Below, one piece after another: positions 35,142 through 43,207 of a stretch of DNA of 64,000 bases. The notes under the pieces are model-generated. The model made no database searches, was not told where the DNA came from, and saw only the letters and a program-made list of their open reading frames with translations. Source of the DNA: Pelagimonas sp050633425 (GTDB lineage: Bacteria > Pseudomonadota > Alphaproteobacteria > Rhodobacterales > Rhodobacteraceae); assembly GCF_050633425.1 (NCBI RefSeq), contig NZ_JBOEGM010000012.1, forward strand, positions 318,104 through 382,103, written 5' to 3'. The translations under genes were made by a program, and so were the position numbers. How positions within the stretch are numbered: the first letter of the stretch is position 1; every line of letters begins with the position of its first letter.

Positions 35142-35166
35142 TTTGGAATTCTCGGTCGAGAAAAGC

Positions 35167-35586
35167 TTACTCGTCAGCGGCTTCAGCAGCTTCGAGGCGG
35201 GCTTTGTCCGCTGCGCCTTTTGCGTCAACGTCACGGTCAACCAGTTCGATGATCGCCATAGGCGCCATGTCACCGTAACGGAAGCCAGCTTTCAGAACAC
35301 GGCAATAGCCGCCCGAACGCTCGGCGTAACGTGGGCCAAGAACGGCGAACAATTTCGCAACGTCTTTGTCTTCTTTGAGCTGAGCAGCTGCCTGACGGCG
35401 CGCATGCAGATCGCCGCGCTTGCCCAGGGTGATCAGCTTGTCGATGACGCGCTTGAGTTCTTTTGCCTTAGGCAAAGTGGTTTTGATTTGCTCATGTTCG
35501 ATGAGCGAGCCTGCCATGTTCGAGAACAGCGCTTTACGGTGTTCGTGTGTACGATTAAGGCGGCGGTATCCACGCTTGTGACGCAT
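35167..35586 (-). CDS. rplQ: Ribosomal protein bL17
   Basis: The 139-residue protein starts MRHKRGYRRLNRTHEHRKAL and has the bL17 core (SLIEHEQIKTTLPKAKELKRVIDKLITLGKRG), with an alphaproteobacterial acidic C-terminal tail (ARLEAAEAADE). It is part of the 50S subunit. It is last in the alpha cluster and separated from rpoA by 146 bp that include a REP-like palindrome. Confidence 0.97.
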   Translation of the reverse strand: MRHKRGYRRLNRTHEHRKALFSNMAGSLIEHEQIKTTLPKAKELKRVIDKLITLGKRGDLHARRQAAAQLKEDKDVAKLFAVLGPRYAERSGGYCRVLKAGFRYGDMAPMAIIELVDRDVDAKGAADKARLEAAEAADE

Positions 35587-35706
35587 ATGTCTTACTCCAG
35601 AATGTGCCCTCTACGGGCTGTTTTGCTTTGTCTGGCTGGCGATGCGTGTCACCAGCTCTCCTTGGGGCCTAGGCCCAGTACCGGGCGACACGGGGCCGCC
35701 CAGATG

Positions 35707-35730
35707 TAGGGTGGGGTTTGACCCCACCAA
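35707..35730. repeat. REP-like palindrome, copy 1 (rplQ-rpoA gap)
   Basis: TAGGGTGGGGTTTGACCCCA continues to a perfect GGTGGGG/CCCCACC stem with a 5-nt loop (35710-35728). The same motif recurs at 43884, 43911 and 53996. It lies 5 bp after the rpoA stop. Confidence 0.7.
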
Positions 35731-35732
35731 AC

Positions 35733-36749
35733 TTAAAAGTTGTCTTCGAGCTTCTTGGCCAGATCTTCGATGTTGTCTGGTGGCCAGTCTTCGACGTCCA
35801 TGCCGAGGTGCAGCCCCATACCCGACAGCACTTCTTTGATCTCGTTCAAAGATTTGCGGCCAAAGTTCGGTGTGCGCAGCATTTCTGCTTCGGTCTTCTG
35901 AATCAGATCGCCAATATACACTATATTGTCGTTCTTCAGGCAGTTTGCAGACCGGACAGACAGTTCCAGCTCGTCCACTTTCTTGAGCAGAAGTGGGTTG
36001 AACTCGAGACCATCGTCGTCGTCTTGACGCTGAGCCGACTCAGGCTCTTCGAAGTTGACGAAGATCGACAGCTGATCCTGCAGGATGCGTGCGGCAAATG
36101 CCACGGCATCTTCAGGGCTGATTGAACCGTCGGTTTCGACCTTCATTGTGAGCTTGTCATAGTCCAGAACCTGACCTTCACGGGTTGGCTGAACGTCATA
36201 GGCGACTTTCTTAACCGGTGAATAGATCGCGTCGATTGGGATCAGACCAATAGGTGCGTCTTCTGGCTTGTTCTTGTCCGCAGACACATAGCCTTTACCG
36301 GTGTTCACGGTGAATTCCATGTACACTTCGGCACCTTCGTCCACGTGACAGATCACGTGATCGCGGTTCAGGATTTCAATGCCTGCGCTCTCGGTGATGT
36401 CGCCAGCGGTAACAACGCCCGGACCTTTTGCAGTGACCGACAGACGCTTGGGGCCTTCGGCCTCCATACGGATCGAAACACCTTTGAGGTTCAGGATGAT
36501 GTCTGTGACGTCTTCGCGAACACCGTCAACCGACGAGAATTCGTGCAATACGTTGTCGATCTGAACGCTTGTGATGGCCGCACCTTGAAGGCTCGACATC
36601 AAAACGCGGCGCAGCGCGTTGCCCAGTGTCAGACCAAAACCACGCTCAAGCGGTTCTGCGACGACTGTCGCTTTGCGTGCGGGATCGTTGCCGGGTTTGA
36701 TTTCAAGCTGTGTTGGCTTGATCAGTTCGGCCCAGTTCTTATGGATCAT
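35733..36749 (-). CDS. rpoA: RNA polymerase subunit alpha
   Basis: The 338-residue protein has the assembly domain (GFGLTLGNALRRVLMSSLQGAAI near residue 35-57, EFSSVDGVREDVTDIILNLK, ESAGIEILN), an acidic linker and the C-terminal domain (LLKKVDELELSVRSANCLKND, TPNFGRKSLNEIKEVLS) that contacts DNA UP elements and activators. It has the usual length. The 113-bp gap to rpsK holds an inverted repeat. Confidence 0.97.
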   Translation of the reverse strand: MIHKNWAELIKPTQLEIKPGNDPARKATVVAEPLERGFGLTLGNALRRVLMSSLQGAAITSVQIDNVLHEFSSVDGVREDVTDIILNLKGVSIRMEAEGPKRLSVTAKGPGVVTAGDITESAGIEILNRDHVICHVDEGAEVYMEFTVNTGKGYVSADKNKPEDAPIGLIPIDAIYSPVKKVAYDVQPTREGQVLDYDKLTMKVETDGSISPEDAVAFAARILQDQLSIFVNFEEPESAQRQDDDDGLEFNPLLLKKVDELELSVRSANCLKNDNIVYIGDLIQKTEAEMLRTPNFGRKSLNEIKEVLSGMGLHLGMDVEDWPPDNIEDLAKKLEDNF

Positions 36750-36817
36750 GCAAGTCCCTCCATACCAGTCTAGTCCCCATGTCCGTAGGTCTAGACGCCC
36801 GAGGTTTCAAAACGGCA

Positions 36818-36849
36818 TATTGGGGCCAGACAAATGCCCAGCCCCAATA
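36818..36849. repeat. Inverted repeat between rpsK and rpoA
   Basis: TATTGGGGC and GCCCCAATA form a 9-bp stem around a 14-nt loop, without a following T tract. It could be an RNA processing or stabilising hairpin, or a protein-binding leader for rpoA; no feature identifies which. Confidence 0.4.
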
Positions 36850-36862
36850 CTATAGCAATTGC

Positions 36863-37255
36863 TTAAACGCGGCGGCGCTTTGGTGGGCGGCAGCCGTTGT
36901 GGGCGATTGGTGTAACATCACGGATCGAAGTGATGTTGAAACCAACTGCAGCCAGAGCGCGCAGCGCCGATTCACGACCCGAACCTGGGCCCTGAACTTC
37001 AACTTCAAGTGTCTTAACACCGTGCTCTTGGGCTTTTTTGCCTGCATCTTCTGCAGCCAGCTGAGCAGCATAAGGAGTCGATTTGCGCGACCCTTTGAAG
37101 CCCATGGCACCAGCAGAGGACCAAGAGATTGCGTTACCCTGAACGTCAGAGATCAGGATTTTGGTGTTGTTGAAGGTCGAGTTCACATGCGCAACGCCAG
37201 CTGCGATGTTCTTGGAGACCTTTTTCTTGCCTGTGCGGCGAGGATCACGTGCCAT
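36863..37255 (-). CDS. rpsK: Ribosomal protein uS11
   Basis: The 130-residue protein has the uS11 signatures AHVNSTFNNTKILISD, SAGAMGFKGSRKSTPYAAQ and the C-terminal RDVTPIAHNGCRPPKRRRV. It binds the 30S platform. It follows rpsM by 15 bp in the usual order. Confidence 0.97.
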   Translation of the reverse strand: MARDPRRTGKKKVSKNIAAGVAHVNSTFNNTKILISDVQGNAISWSSAGAMGFKGSRKSTPYAAQLAAEDAGKKAQEHGVKTLEVEVQGPGSGRESALRALAAVGFNITSIRDVTPIAHNGCRPPKRRRV

Positions 37256-37270
37256 AGTAGTGCGTCTCCC

Positions 37271-37639
37271 TTACTTCTTCTTGCCAGCAATGGCCTTTGC
37301 GGGGCCTTTGCGGGTACGAGCGTTGGTGTGAGTACGCTGACCGCGCACAGGGAGGTTACGGCGGTGACGCAGACCACGATAGCAGCCGAGGTCCATCAAA
37401 CGCTTCACGTTCATGGTCACTTCACGGCGCAGGTCGCCTTCTACGGTGTAGTTCGCATCGATGTGCTCACGGATGGCCAGAACTTCGGCATCGCTAAGCT
37501 CATTTACGCGGCGAGTGGCGTCGATGCCTACCGCTTCGATGATGGCAGCAGCCGAAGTGTGGCCAATACCTGTGATATATGTGAGTGCGATAGGCACCCG
37601 CTTGTTGGTCGGGATGTTAACGCCGGCAATACGTGCCAA
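37271..37639 (-). CDS. rpsM: Ribosomal protein uS13, TTG start
   Basis: The 122-residue protein begins MARIAGVNIPTNKRV when read from the TTG at 37639; this is the family N-terminus. AAAGGAAG lies 7 nt upstream. An open frame continues 43 codons further up but has no family likeness. The core (YITGIGHTSAAAIIEAVG, YRGLRHRRNLPVRGQRTHTNARTRKG) is intact. It heads the transcript rpsM-rpsK-rpoA-rplQ; adk, normally next to it, is 950 bp away. Confidence 0.95.
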   Translation of the reverse strand: MARIAGVNIPTNKRVPIALTYITGIGHTSAAAIIEAVGIDATRRVNELSDAEVLAIREHIDANYTVEGDLRREVTMNVKRLMDLGCYRGLRHRRNLPVRGQRTHTNARTRKGPAKAIAGKKK

Positions 37640-37941
37640 TGTGCATCTTCCTTTTTGTTGCGAGTCCGTAAAACCGGGCCCTTTTTTCACAACATGAGGC
37701 CCGAGGCAAAAGCCGCCGGGCCGTAGCTGATCAGGTGATCTGCGCCATGGGTGCGACCCACATTGCATATGTGATTCTCATAGTGAGATGTGGGTGGGTA
37801 TGAAGTTTCTTGAGCCTCGTCAAGGGCGATCTGTCACTCGGTCAAAATCGCCCGCGAAAATCTCTTCTCAAACACACCGCGAAATGCCAAACTTCACTCT
37901 ACCCACTTTTTGTAAGCCCGTTTCAATGGTGAGAGGATACG
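37640..37941. other. Divergent gap between rpsM and the BLUF gene
   Basis: These 302 bases should hold promoters for both directions. An inverted pair around 37760-37795 (CATTGCATATG, ACCCACAT / ATGTGGGT) is seen, with ATGTGGGT repeated on both strands. No clear sigma-70 pair was identified. Confidence 0.4.
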
Positions 37942-38340
37942 ATGCTGACACAGATTTTGTACACGAGCCGATCCACTTATCCACGGGGCAATTTGACTGA
38001 CTTGGAGATTCTGCGAACCGCGATGCGGTCCAATGAAAACGACGGCATCACAGGCGCATTGCTACGCGACCACCGCCGGTTTTTCCAAATCCTCGAAGGT
38101 GAACAAGAAACGGTTTTGTCTTTGGTTCGGCGAATCCAACAAGATCGACGCCATTTTGACATGAGCATTCTGGTTCAACGCAGCATTCAGGACCGAACCT
38201 TTGGAGAATGGTCCATGGGCTATGGCGAAATTGACGTCGGTACTATTGGCGCTCTGGAGAGCATCAATCTGGCGCGCACGGACGCCCTGGACATGATATT
38301 GGCTACGGTCCTGCCATTTGTTGAGACCCCAGCTCTCTAA
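37942..38340 (+). CDS. BLUF-domain blue-light sensor protein
   Basis: The 132-residue protein is a single BLUF domain. It keeps the flavin-binding and signalling residues in the spacing of AppA: Tyr7, Asn31, Gln49, Trp90 and Met92 (AppA Tyr21, Asn45, Gln63, Trp104, Met106). Other matching parts are GITGALL, FFQILEGE and WSMGYGEI. It should bind FAD and change state in blue light. It has no output domain, so it must act through a partner. GAGAGGA precedes the ATG. It is transcribed opposite to, and between, rpsM and adk, a place normally without a gene. Confidence 0.92.
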   Translation: MLTQILYTSRSTYPRGNLTDLEILRTAMRSNENDGITGALLRDHRRFFQILEGEQETVLSLVRRIQQDRRHFDMSILVQRSIQDRTFGEWSMGYGEIDVGTIGALESINLARTDALDMILATVLPFVETPAL

Positions 38341-38482
38341 CGAGCGGCTTTGGAGTTGCCCTTGCGTGACGCGTTGATGGGCAACACAGGCAAGCCAATC
38401 TCCAACCCTCCAATCGACTGCCCCCCATTGGGCTCGGCAGACAACAGGTAAACTGGTCATTCAGCCTCGTCAAAACAAACAA

Positions 38483-38505
38483 CGCGCCGCCCAGAAGGCA
38501 GCGCG
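38483..38505 (-). terminator. Terminator of the rplO-secY-adk transcript
   Basis: CGCGCTGCC/GGCGGCGCG (9 bp, one T-G pair) with a 5-nt loop is followed on the minus strand by TTGTTTGTTTTG. It lies 85 nt after the adk stop. Confidence 0.7.
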
Positions 38506-38590
38506 CTATATGTCATCACGGTTTCTGATGGTTGATCACAGGATCAAAACCGATGGCAGGGCCCGCATTCAGCGGACCCCGTCCCCAAAA

Positions 38591-39235
38591 TCACGCGTCC
38601 AATTTCTCGGCAATCGCCGCCTTGATCTCGTTGATCTCACCAAGGCCATCCACTCGGCAATGCTGACGCAAGGCGTAGTAGTAGCCGATCAACGGCGCGG
38701 TCTGCTTGTAGTATTCCATCAAACGGGTGCGCAGGCTGTCTTCGTTATCGTCAGCCCGGCGTTTGAAGTCAGACGCGCCACAGTTGGTGCATTTCTCATC
38801 TTCTGGGATCGGCTTGGTGATGTCGTTATAGACCTCACCACAGCTCCCACAGGTGGAACGCGCAGTGATGCGCTTGACCAATGCTTCGTCCTGAACGCGC
38901 AGCTCAACCACGAGATCAAGCTTCTGCCCCATCTCTGCCAGCAATTCAGACAGAGCATCCGCCTGTTTGAGTGTGCGCGGGAAGCCGTCAAAAATGAAAC
39001 CGTTGGCTTTGACCGTCTGCAGCTGTTCCCGAATCAGACCGATCACGATCTCATCTGTCACCAGCTGGCCTTTGGCCATCACCTCGGCCACTTTCAGGCC
39101 CATCTCGGTGCCACTGTCTTTGGCCGCTCTTAGCATGTCGCCAGTCGAGAGCTGGACCATGCCACGCTCTTCTACCAACAGACGTGCTTGTGTGCCTTTA
39201 CCTGCCCCAGGGGGCCCCAAAAGAATAATGTTCAT
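38591..39235 (-). CDS. adk: Adenylate kinase (zinc-lid type)
   Basis: The 214-residue protein has the P-loop GPPGAGKGTQA at 7-17, the NMP-binding region, FDGFPRTLKQA and a LID domain with four cysteines (STCGSCGEVYND and EKCTNCGA) that should hold a structural zinc. It interconverts ATP, ADP and AMP. The start overlaps the secY stop by 4 bp, so it is coupled to secY. Confidence 0.96.
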   Translation of the reverse strand: MNIILLGPPGAGKGTQARLLVEERGMVQLSTGDMLRAAKDSGTEMGLKVAEVMAKGQLVTDEIVIGLIREQLQTVKANGFIFDGFPRTLKQADALSELLAEMGQKLDLVVELRVQDEALVKRITARSTCGSCGEVYNDITKPIPEDEKCTNCGASDFKRRADDNEDSLRTRLMEYYKQTAPLIGYYYALRQHCRVDGLGEINEIKAAIAEKLDA

Positions 39236-40593
39236 CGACGCGCCGGCCCCTTCCGCTTGCGAGCCTTACCTTTACCGCGAAGCTGCGACTTCTGAATAAG
39301 ACCTTCGTACTGATGTGCTAACAGGTGGCTCTGCACTTGTTGAATGGTATCCATTGTCACACTTACGACAATAAGCACCGACGTACCGCCAAAATAGAAC
39401 GGAATCGCAAACTGTGCCCGCAGGATTTCCGGAAGCAAACACACTGCCGCAAGATAAGCTGACCCAACAACAAGTAGGCGATTGACCACATATTCAAGAT
39501 AATCAGCCGTCTTTTTGCCCGGCTTGATGCCCGGAACAAAGCCGTTCTGATTTTTGAGGTTGTCGGCCACATCGTCCGGTTTGAACGACACGTTGAAGGT
39601 GTAGAAATACGCAAAGAACACGATCATCGAGGCAAAGAACAACAAATAGAGCGGCTGCCCGGGACCAAAGTAGGCCAAGATCGTCGACATGATCGGCCCA
39701 GAATCAGAGCCCGAGAACGTGCTCACTGTCACCGGCAGCAACAGCAAAGAGCTGGCAAAGATCGCCGGGATAACGCCCGCTGGGTTCACTTTGAGCGGCA
39801 GATGGCTGTTTTGCGCTTCGGTCATCTTCATGCCCACCTGACGGCGGGGATATTGGATGGCAATCTTACGGAGCGCGCGCTCCATGAAGACCACAAAGGC
39901 GATCACCGCAACGACCATCAGCATAACACCAACAATCACTGCCGGGCTAATTGCACCCGAACGACCCGAGGCAAAGAACTGCGCCAAGGCGGCGGGAACT
40001 TCGGCGATAATGCCAACGAAAATGATAAGGGAGATTCCGTTACCGATGCCGCGCGCGGTGATTTGCTCACCCAGCCACATCAGGAACATGGTGCCACCAA
40101 CAAGGGTGATCACACAGGCCGCGCGGAAATACCACCCCGGATCGGTGACCAGATCGCCCGCTTCAAGCGACGCAGCAAGCCCATAGGCCTGGAACGTTGC
40201 CAAGACCACCGTCCCGAAACGGGTATATTGGTTGATCTTTTTGCGGCCTTGTTCGCCCTCTTTTTTCAGTTGCTCAAGCTTTGGCACCATGGCCGTTAGC
40301 AACTGAATAATAATCGAGGCGGAAATATAGGGCATGATGCCAAGGGCAAAGATGCCCATGCGGCCCAATGCGCCCCCTGTAAACATCGACACAATGCCTG
40401 CAATCCCTTGCCCGGCTTGATCGACAAATTCCTGCAACGCGGCGCCATCAATACCCGGAACCGGGATGAATGTGCCGAGGCGGTAAACGATCAAAAGGCC
40501 AAGCGTAAAGAGAATGCGATTGCGCAGGTCGGTTGCTTTGCCCAGTGCCGCCCAACTTGTGTTAGCGGCCATTTGCTCTGCTGCGGATACCAT
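39232..40593 (-). CDS. secY: Protein translocase subunit SecY
   Basis: The 453-residue protein has ten hydrophobic segments, FIPVPGIDGAAL near the plug, MPYISASIIIQLL, LGEQITARGIGNGISLIIF, the cytoplasmic loop QYPRRQVG and SHLPLKVNPAGVIPAIFASS. It forms the SecYEG channel. It lies 110 bp downstream of rplO and directly before adk; secE is encoded about 22 kb away at 62306. Confidence 0.97.
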   Translation of the reverse strand: MVSAAEQMAANTSWAALGKATDLRNRILFTLGLLIVYRLGTFIPVPGIDGAALQEFVDQAGQGIAGIVSMFTGGALGRMGIFALGIMPYISASIIIQLLTAMVPKLEQLKKEGEQGRKKINQYTRFGTVVLATFQAYGLAASLEAGDLVTDPGWYFRAACVITLVGGTMFLMWLGEQITARGIGNGISLIIFVGIIAEVPAALAQFFASGRSGAISPAVIVGVMLMVVAVIAFVVFMERALRKIAIQYPRRQVGMKMTEAQNSHLPLKVNPAGVIPAIFASSLLLLPVTVSTFSGSDSGPIMSTILAYFGPGQPLYLLFFASMIVFFAYFYTFNVSFKPDDVADNLKNQNGFVPGIKPGKKTADYLEYVVNRLLVVGSAYLAAVCLLPEILRAQFAIPFYFGGTSVLIVVSVTMDTIQQVQSHLLAHQYEGLIQKSQLRGKGKARKRKGPARR

Positions 40594-40703
40594 GCGGGTC
40601 TCTCTTGTCAGACAAACGCCGCCCAGAGCGTCTTCCTGCTCGGGCGGCGTTGATGGAAAACTAGGAAGGTATGTAAGCGGCAGATGCGCCGCTCACAAGG
40701 CGT

Positions 40704-41174
40704 TTATTCCGCCGCTGCCGCTTTCGTGACTGTCAGCGCACCGCCTTTTGCTTCAACAGCCGCAATTGCAGACTTGGAAGCACCGGTCACATTGATAGTC
40801 AAAGCAGCAGTTACGTCGCCTTTTGCCAGAACGCGGATGCCGTCCAGCTTGCGGCGGACCAGACCCGAAGACACCAGTGTATCTTCGTTGATCTCACCTG
40901 CGGTCAATTTGCCCGCGTCGACGAATTTCTGGATCAGGCCCAGGTTTACAACGGCATAGGCCAGGCGGTTTGGCTTGTTAAAGCCACGCTTTGGCAGACG
41001 TTGGTACAAAGGCATTTGGCCGCCTTCGTAGCCATTGATGGCCACACCCGAACGCGATTTTTGACCCTTGATACCACGGCCACCGGTTTTACCCATGCCC
41101 GAACCGGCACCACGGCCAATACGCTTGCGGCGTTTTGTTGCGCCTTCGTTGTCGCGAAGTTCATTCAGTTTCAT
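40704..41174 (-). CDS. rplO: Ribosomal protein uL15
   Basis: The 156-residue protein starts MKLNELRDNEGATKRRKRIGRGAGSG, written here with the basic Gly-rich core GGRGIKGQKSRSG and GGQMPLYQRLPKRGF. The ATG at 41174 is chosen: GGAG lies before it and an upstream open frame has no uL15 likeness. It opens the rplO-secY-adk block, separated from rpmD by 1.8 kb of other genes, whereas rpmD-rplO are usually adjacent. Confidence 0.95.
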   Translation of the reverse strand: MKLNELRDNEGATKRRKRIGRGAGSGMGKTGGRGIKGQKSRSGVAINGYEGGQMPLYQRLPKRGFNKPNRLAYAVVNLGLIQKFVDAGKLTAGEINEDTLVSSGLVRRKLDGIRVLAKGDVTAALTINVTGASKSAIAAVEAKGGALTVTKAAAAE

Positions 41175-41268
41175 GTCGCTTCTCCTTAGCCGGAAGCGCC
41201 CCCGAAGCGATCTTGGGACGTACACGGCGTTTCTTGTTGATTCTTTTGCGGCCATTGGCCACCGGGGG

Positions 41269-41297
41269 CGTATAGACGTCCGCCGCTACCCTTGCAA
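41269..41297 (-). promoter_or_regulatory. Candidate promoter for rplO-secY-adk
   Basis: On the minus strand TTGCAA, a 17-bp spacer and TATACG lie 95 bp before the rplO ATG. This fits a block separated from the spc operon by inserted genes and needing its own promoter. Confidence 0.6.
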
Positions 41298-41498
41298 GCG
41301 TTTGGTGGTCCCAACATGTCTTTGTCTCTTCCGGAAGGTGTTCTGTCCAGGCCGGGCATGGACCGCTCTTCCAAGCAGCCTTGGCGCTATTGCAAAACGT
41401 TGTGAACGGGGAAAAGACCGTTGCGATGGGGCGGGCAACACTGGCCACTGGAATGATTTCGAAATCACGGGCAAAAAATAAAGCAGGGACAAAATGCA

Positions 41499-41525
41499 AA
41501 ACGCCCCCGAAAATCGAGGACGTTT
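41499..41525 (-). terminator. Terminator of the DUF1127 gene
   Basis: An 11-bp stem AAACGTCCTCG/CGGGGGCGTTT (two T-G pairs) with a 5-nt loop and an interrupted T-rich tail lies 37 nt after the DUF1127 stop on the minus strand. Confidence 0.6.
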
Positions 41526-41562
41526 GCGAATTTCGATCAGTCAACGCGTCAGCGCGAGGCTG

Positions 41563-41778
41563 TTAGACCTGCGCGGCTGAGTTTGCCGCGATGTTGTGGA
41601 AGTCGGCCCGGCTCAGGCCCATGTCATCCAACTCACGGTCATTAAGCTTCGAAAGCTCAGCGAAAACTCTGTTATAGGCGGCACGCTGTGCCAAATAGTG
41701 CTGCGTCGCGGCAACCATGGTGTTGAACCAAGCGATTGGGGCGACTGTTGCTGGGGCGGTGTGGGCGATATGTGCCAT
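41563..41778 (-). CDS. DUF1127 family small protein
   Basis: The 71-residue protein ends with the DUF1127 pattern YNRVFAELSKLNDRELDDMGLSRADFHNIA (shown in parts: ELSKLNDRELDDMGLSRAD). An N-terminal stretch of about 35 residues precedes it. In other alphaproteobacteria such small Arg-rich proteins bind RNA and affect phosphate or carbon metabolism. This one has fewer Arg than typical. It sits alone in the rplO-rpmD insert with its own terminator. Confidence 0.82.
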   Translation of the reverse strand: MAHIAHTAPATVAPIAWFNTMVAATQHYLAQRAAYNRVFAELSKLNDRELDDMGLSRADFHNIAANSAAQV

Positions 41779-42483
41779 GGTATTTGTCCTTTCGAGGGGC
41801 TCGGGCGTATTCCCGAAGCGCTGTTAAATTGTCTTCATGTCCTCTTCCTGTCCCTGATATAGAAGGTACAGGTTGCGCTAACAATTTCCAAAAAGGTCAA
41901 CCCGCCATGCATTTTCTGCAATGCAGCAAAATTTACGCTTTGCTAAATCAGGTTGTCCTGAAACCCTGTGGCAATTGATGCCCGCTCTCGACGCGCAAAT
42001 GGGGGCCACCAGCACAGACAGCCACTCTCTGCCCGGTTGACCGCTCAACCGGTCCTGATCGTATTGAAACTCGCTCAATTCACGATCCCAAACTCAGATT
42101 TCTGAACTTTATGATGATGGCTTCACCAAGTCGGCGCACTGGCGATAAAACAGGTCCAATCGGGATGCCAAGCCCGTCTGCGGCCTCAGCGTTACTCAAC
42201 CTGCCGAACACCACGAGCTGGTGCGCCTGCCGCTAAAGATATGGAAGCATTGGAGCAAGGATCGCTCGAAACAGTCCTGGACCGGATCGTCGGAGAGAAA
42301 GAAGTCACGGGTCACCGAAAGAGAGTAGCGCCACAAATACGGCGAAGCCCCGGTTCTCTCGGAATACATCCGGGCGCTTTTTTGGATCGGTCGCGCGCGT
42401 GATCAAAACCTGGTCAGAAACCGGCCCCCAAAATCTGGAAGCCGGCAAAGAAACTACACTGCCACCTGAGGCGGCACCTGCCC
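41779..42483. other. Gene-poor part of the rplO-rpmD insert
   Basis: These 705 bases hold no intact gene. The only recognisable coding trace is the sigma-factor-like remnant at 42080-42280. The DUF1127 promoter should lie near 41780-41880. The rest (42300-42483) is GC-rich sequence with no feature I can name. Confidence 0.55.
42080..42280 (-). pseudogene. Remnant of an ECF-type sigma factor region 4
   Basis: Reading the minus strand from 42280 gives a 66-codon frame with one internal stop (TAG at 42233-42235). After this stop comes RQAHQLVVFGRLSNAEAADG and then LGIPIGPVLSPVRRLGEA, which follows the region-4 helix-turn-helix pattern of extracytoplasmic-function sigma factors (L-x-x-x-G-L-S-x-x-E-A-A-x-x-L-G-I-P-x-G-T-V). 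The rest of the gene is not visible in this frame. It lies 200 bp from a COG4315 gene, a family found near ECF factors in some genomes. The call rests on motif likeness only. Confidence 0.4.
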
Positions 42484-42861
42484 TTATGGGCGTGCGATGT
42501 GCCAAACGCCTTGGACACCGTCGCCGGTGACATCGCCCGGCTTTTTGTCACGGACCCAAAGATAGAGCGGTTGATCATTATATGTCACCTGCTGAGCCCC
42601 GTTCTTGCGTGCCACGGTTGCAAACCCATCGCCAAGCTTTGCCCCCTCTTCCAACAACAAGGGTGGCCAGGCCTTGGCGCATTGGCCGTAGCACTTGGAG
42701 TCACCGTCGGTGTCCTTGTCAAACGTGTATAATGTCATCTCATGGCCATCGATCAGATAGCCCGCATCGGATGTCTTCACCATTGCACCGGAATGCCCAT
42801 CGGCAAAAACGGCGGTGGTGGTCAAAGTAAGGGCAGCGGCAAGTGTCATAAAACGTGTCAT
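42484..42861 (-). CDS. COG4315-type secreted protein (PF03640 repeat)
   Basis: The 125-residue protein has a signal peptide (1-20, ending AVFA). The rest matches the secreted-repeat family: GYLIDGHEMTLYTFDKDTDG, KCYGQCAKAWPPLL (two cysteines) and YNDQPLYLWVRDKKPGDVTGDG ending GVWHIARP. The function of the family is not known; members lie at the envelope. It sits in the rplO-rpmD insert, 155 bp from the rpmD stop. Confidence 0.87.
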   Translation of the reverse strand: MTRFMTLAAALTLTTTAVFADGHSGAMVKTSDAGYLIDGHEMTLYTFDKDTDGDSKCYGQCAKAWPPLLLEEGAKLGDGFATVARKNGAQQVTYNDQPLYLWVRDKKPGDVTGDGVQGVWHIARP

Positions 42862-42950
42862 GGTGTCTCCATCAATGTCGCCTGCAACACGCAGGTATAA
42901 TAGATACGCACCAGACGCGGTTTTATTCCCTCAACGAGCAAAAAAGGACA

Positions 42951-42984
42951 AAAAAAGACGCCCCCGGAAAAACCGAAGGGCGTC
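42951..42984 (-). terminator. Strong terminator after rpmD
   Basis: GACGCCC/GGGCGTC with an inner CGG/CCG pair and a 5-nt loop is followed by TTTTTT on the minus strand, 32 nt after the rpmD stop. It ends the rpmC-rpmD transcript, so rplO-secY-adk cannot depend on it. Confidence 0.88.
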
Positions 42985-43015
42985 AATTCTGAAGCACAAT
43001 TCCTTGGAAGCGGAA

Positions 43016-43204
43016 TTAGCCCTTTTCTTCGATGATTTCGACAAGATGCGGGATCTTGTTAACCATGCCACGAACCGAAGGCGTATCTTCGAGTTCACGG
43101 GTACGGTTCATCTTGTTCAGGCCCAGACCGATCAGGGTCTCGCGCTGAACTGCAGGGCGACGGATCGGAGAGCCAATCTGTTTTACGACGATGGTTTTAG
43201 CCAT
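43016..43204 (-). CDS. rpmD: Ribosomal protein uL30
   Basis: The 62-residue protein starts MAKTIVVKQIGSPIRRPAVQ, written here up to residue 20, with the core TLIGLGLNKMNRTRELED and VRGMVNKIPHLVE. It is full length. It follows rpsE by 3 bp and ends the transcript at the strong terminator. Confidence 0.96.
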   Translation of the reverse strand: MAKTIVVKQIGSPIRRPAVQRETLIGLGLNKMNRTRELEDTPSVRGMVNKIPHLVEIIEEKG

Positions 43205-43207
43205 GGA

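Noticed and set aside
41161..41544. 127-codon open frame on the minus strand between rplO and the DUF1127 gene
   Set aside because: It overlaps the start of rplO, its promoter candidate and the DUF1127 terminator, and has no recognisable motif.
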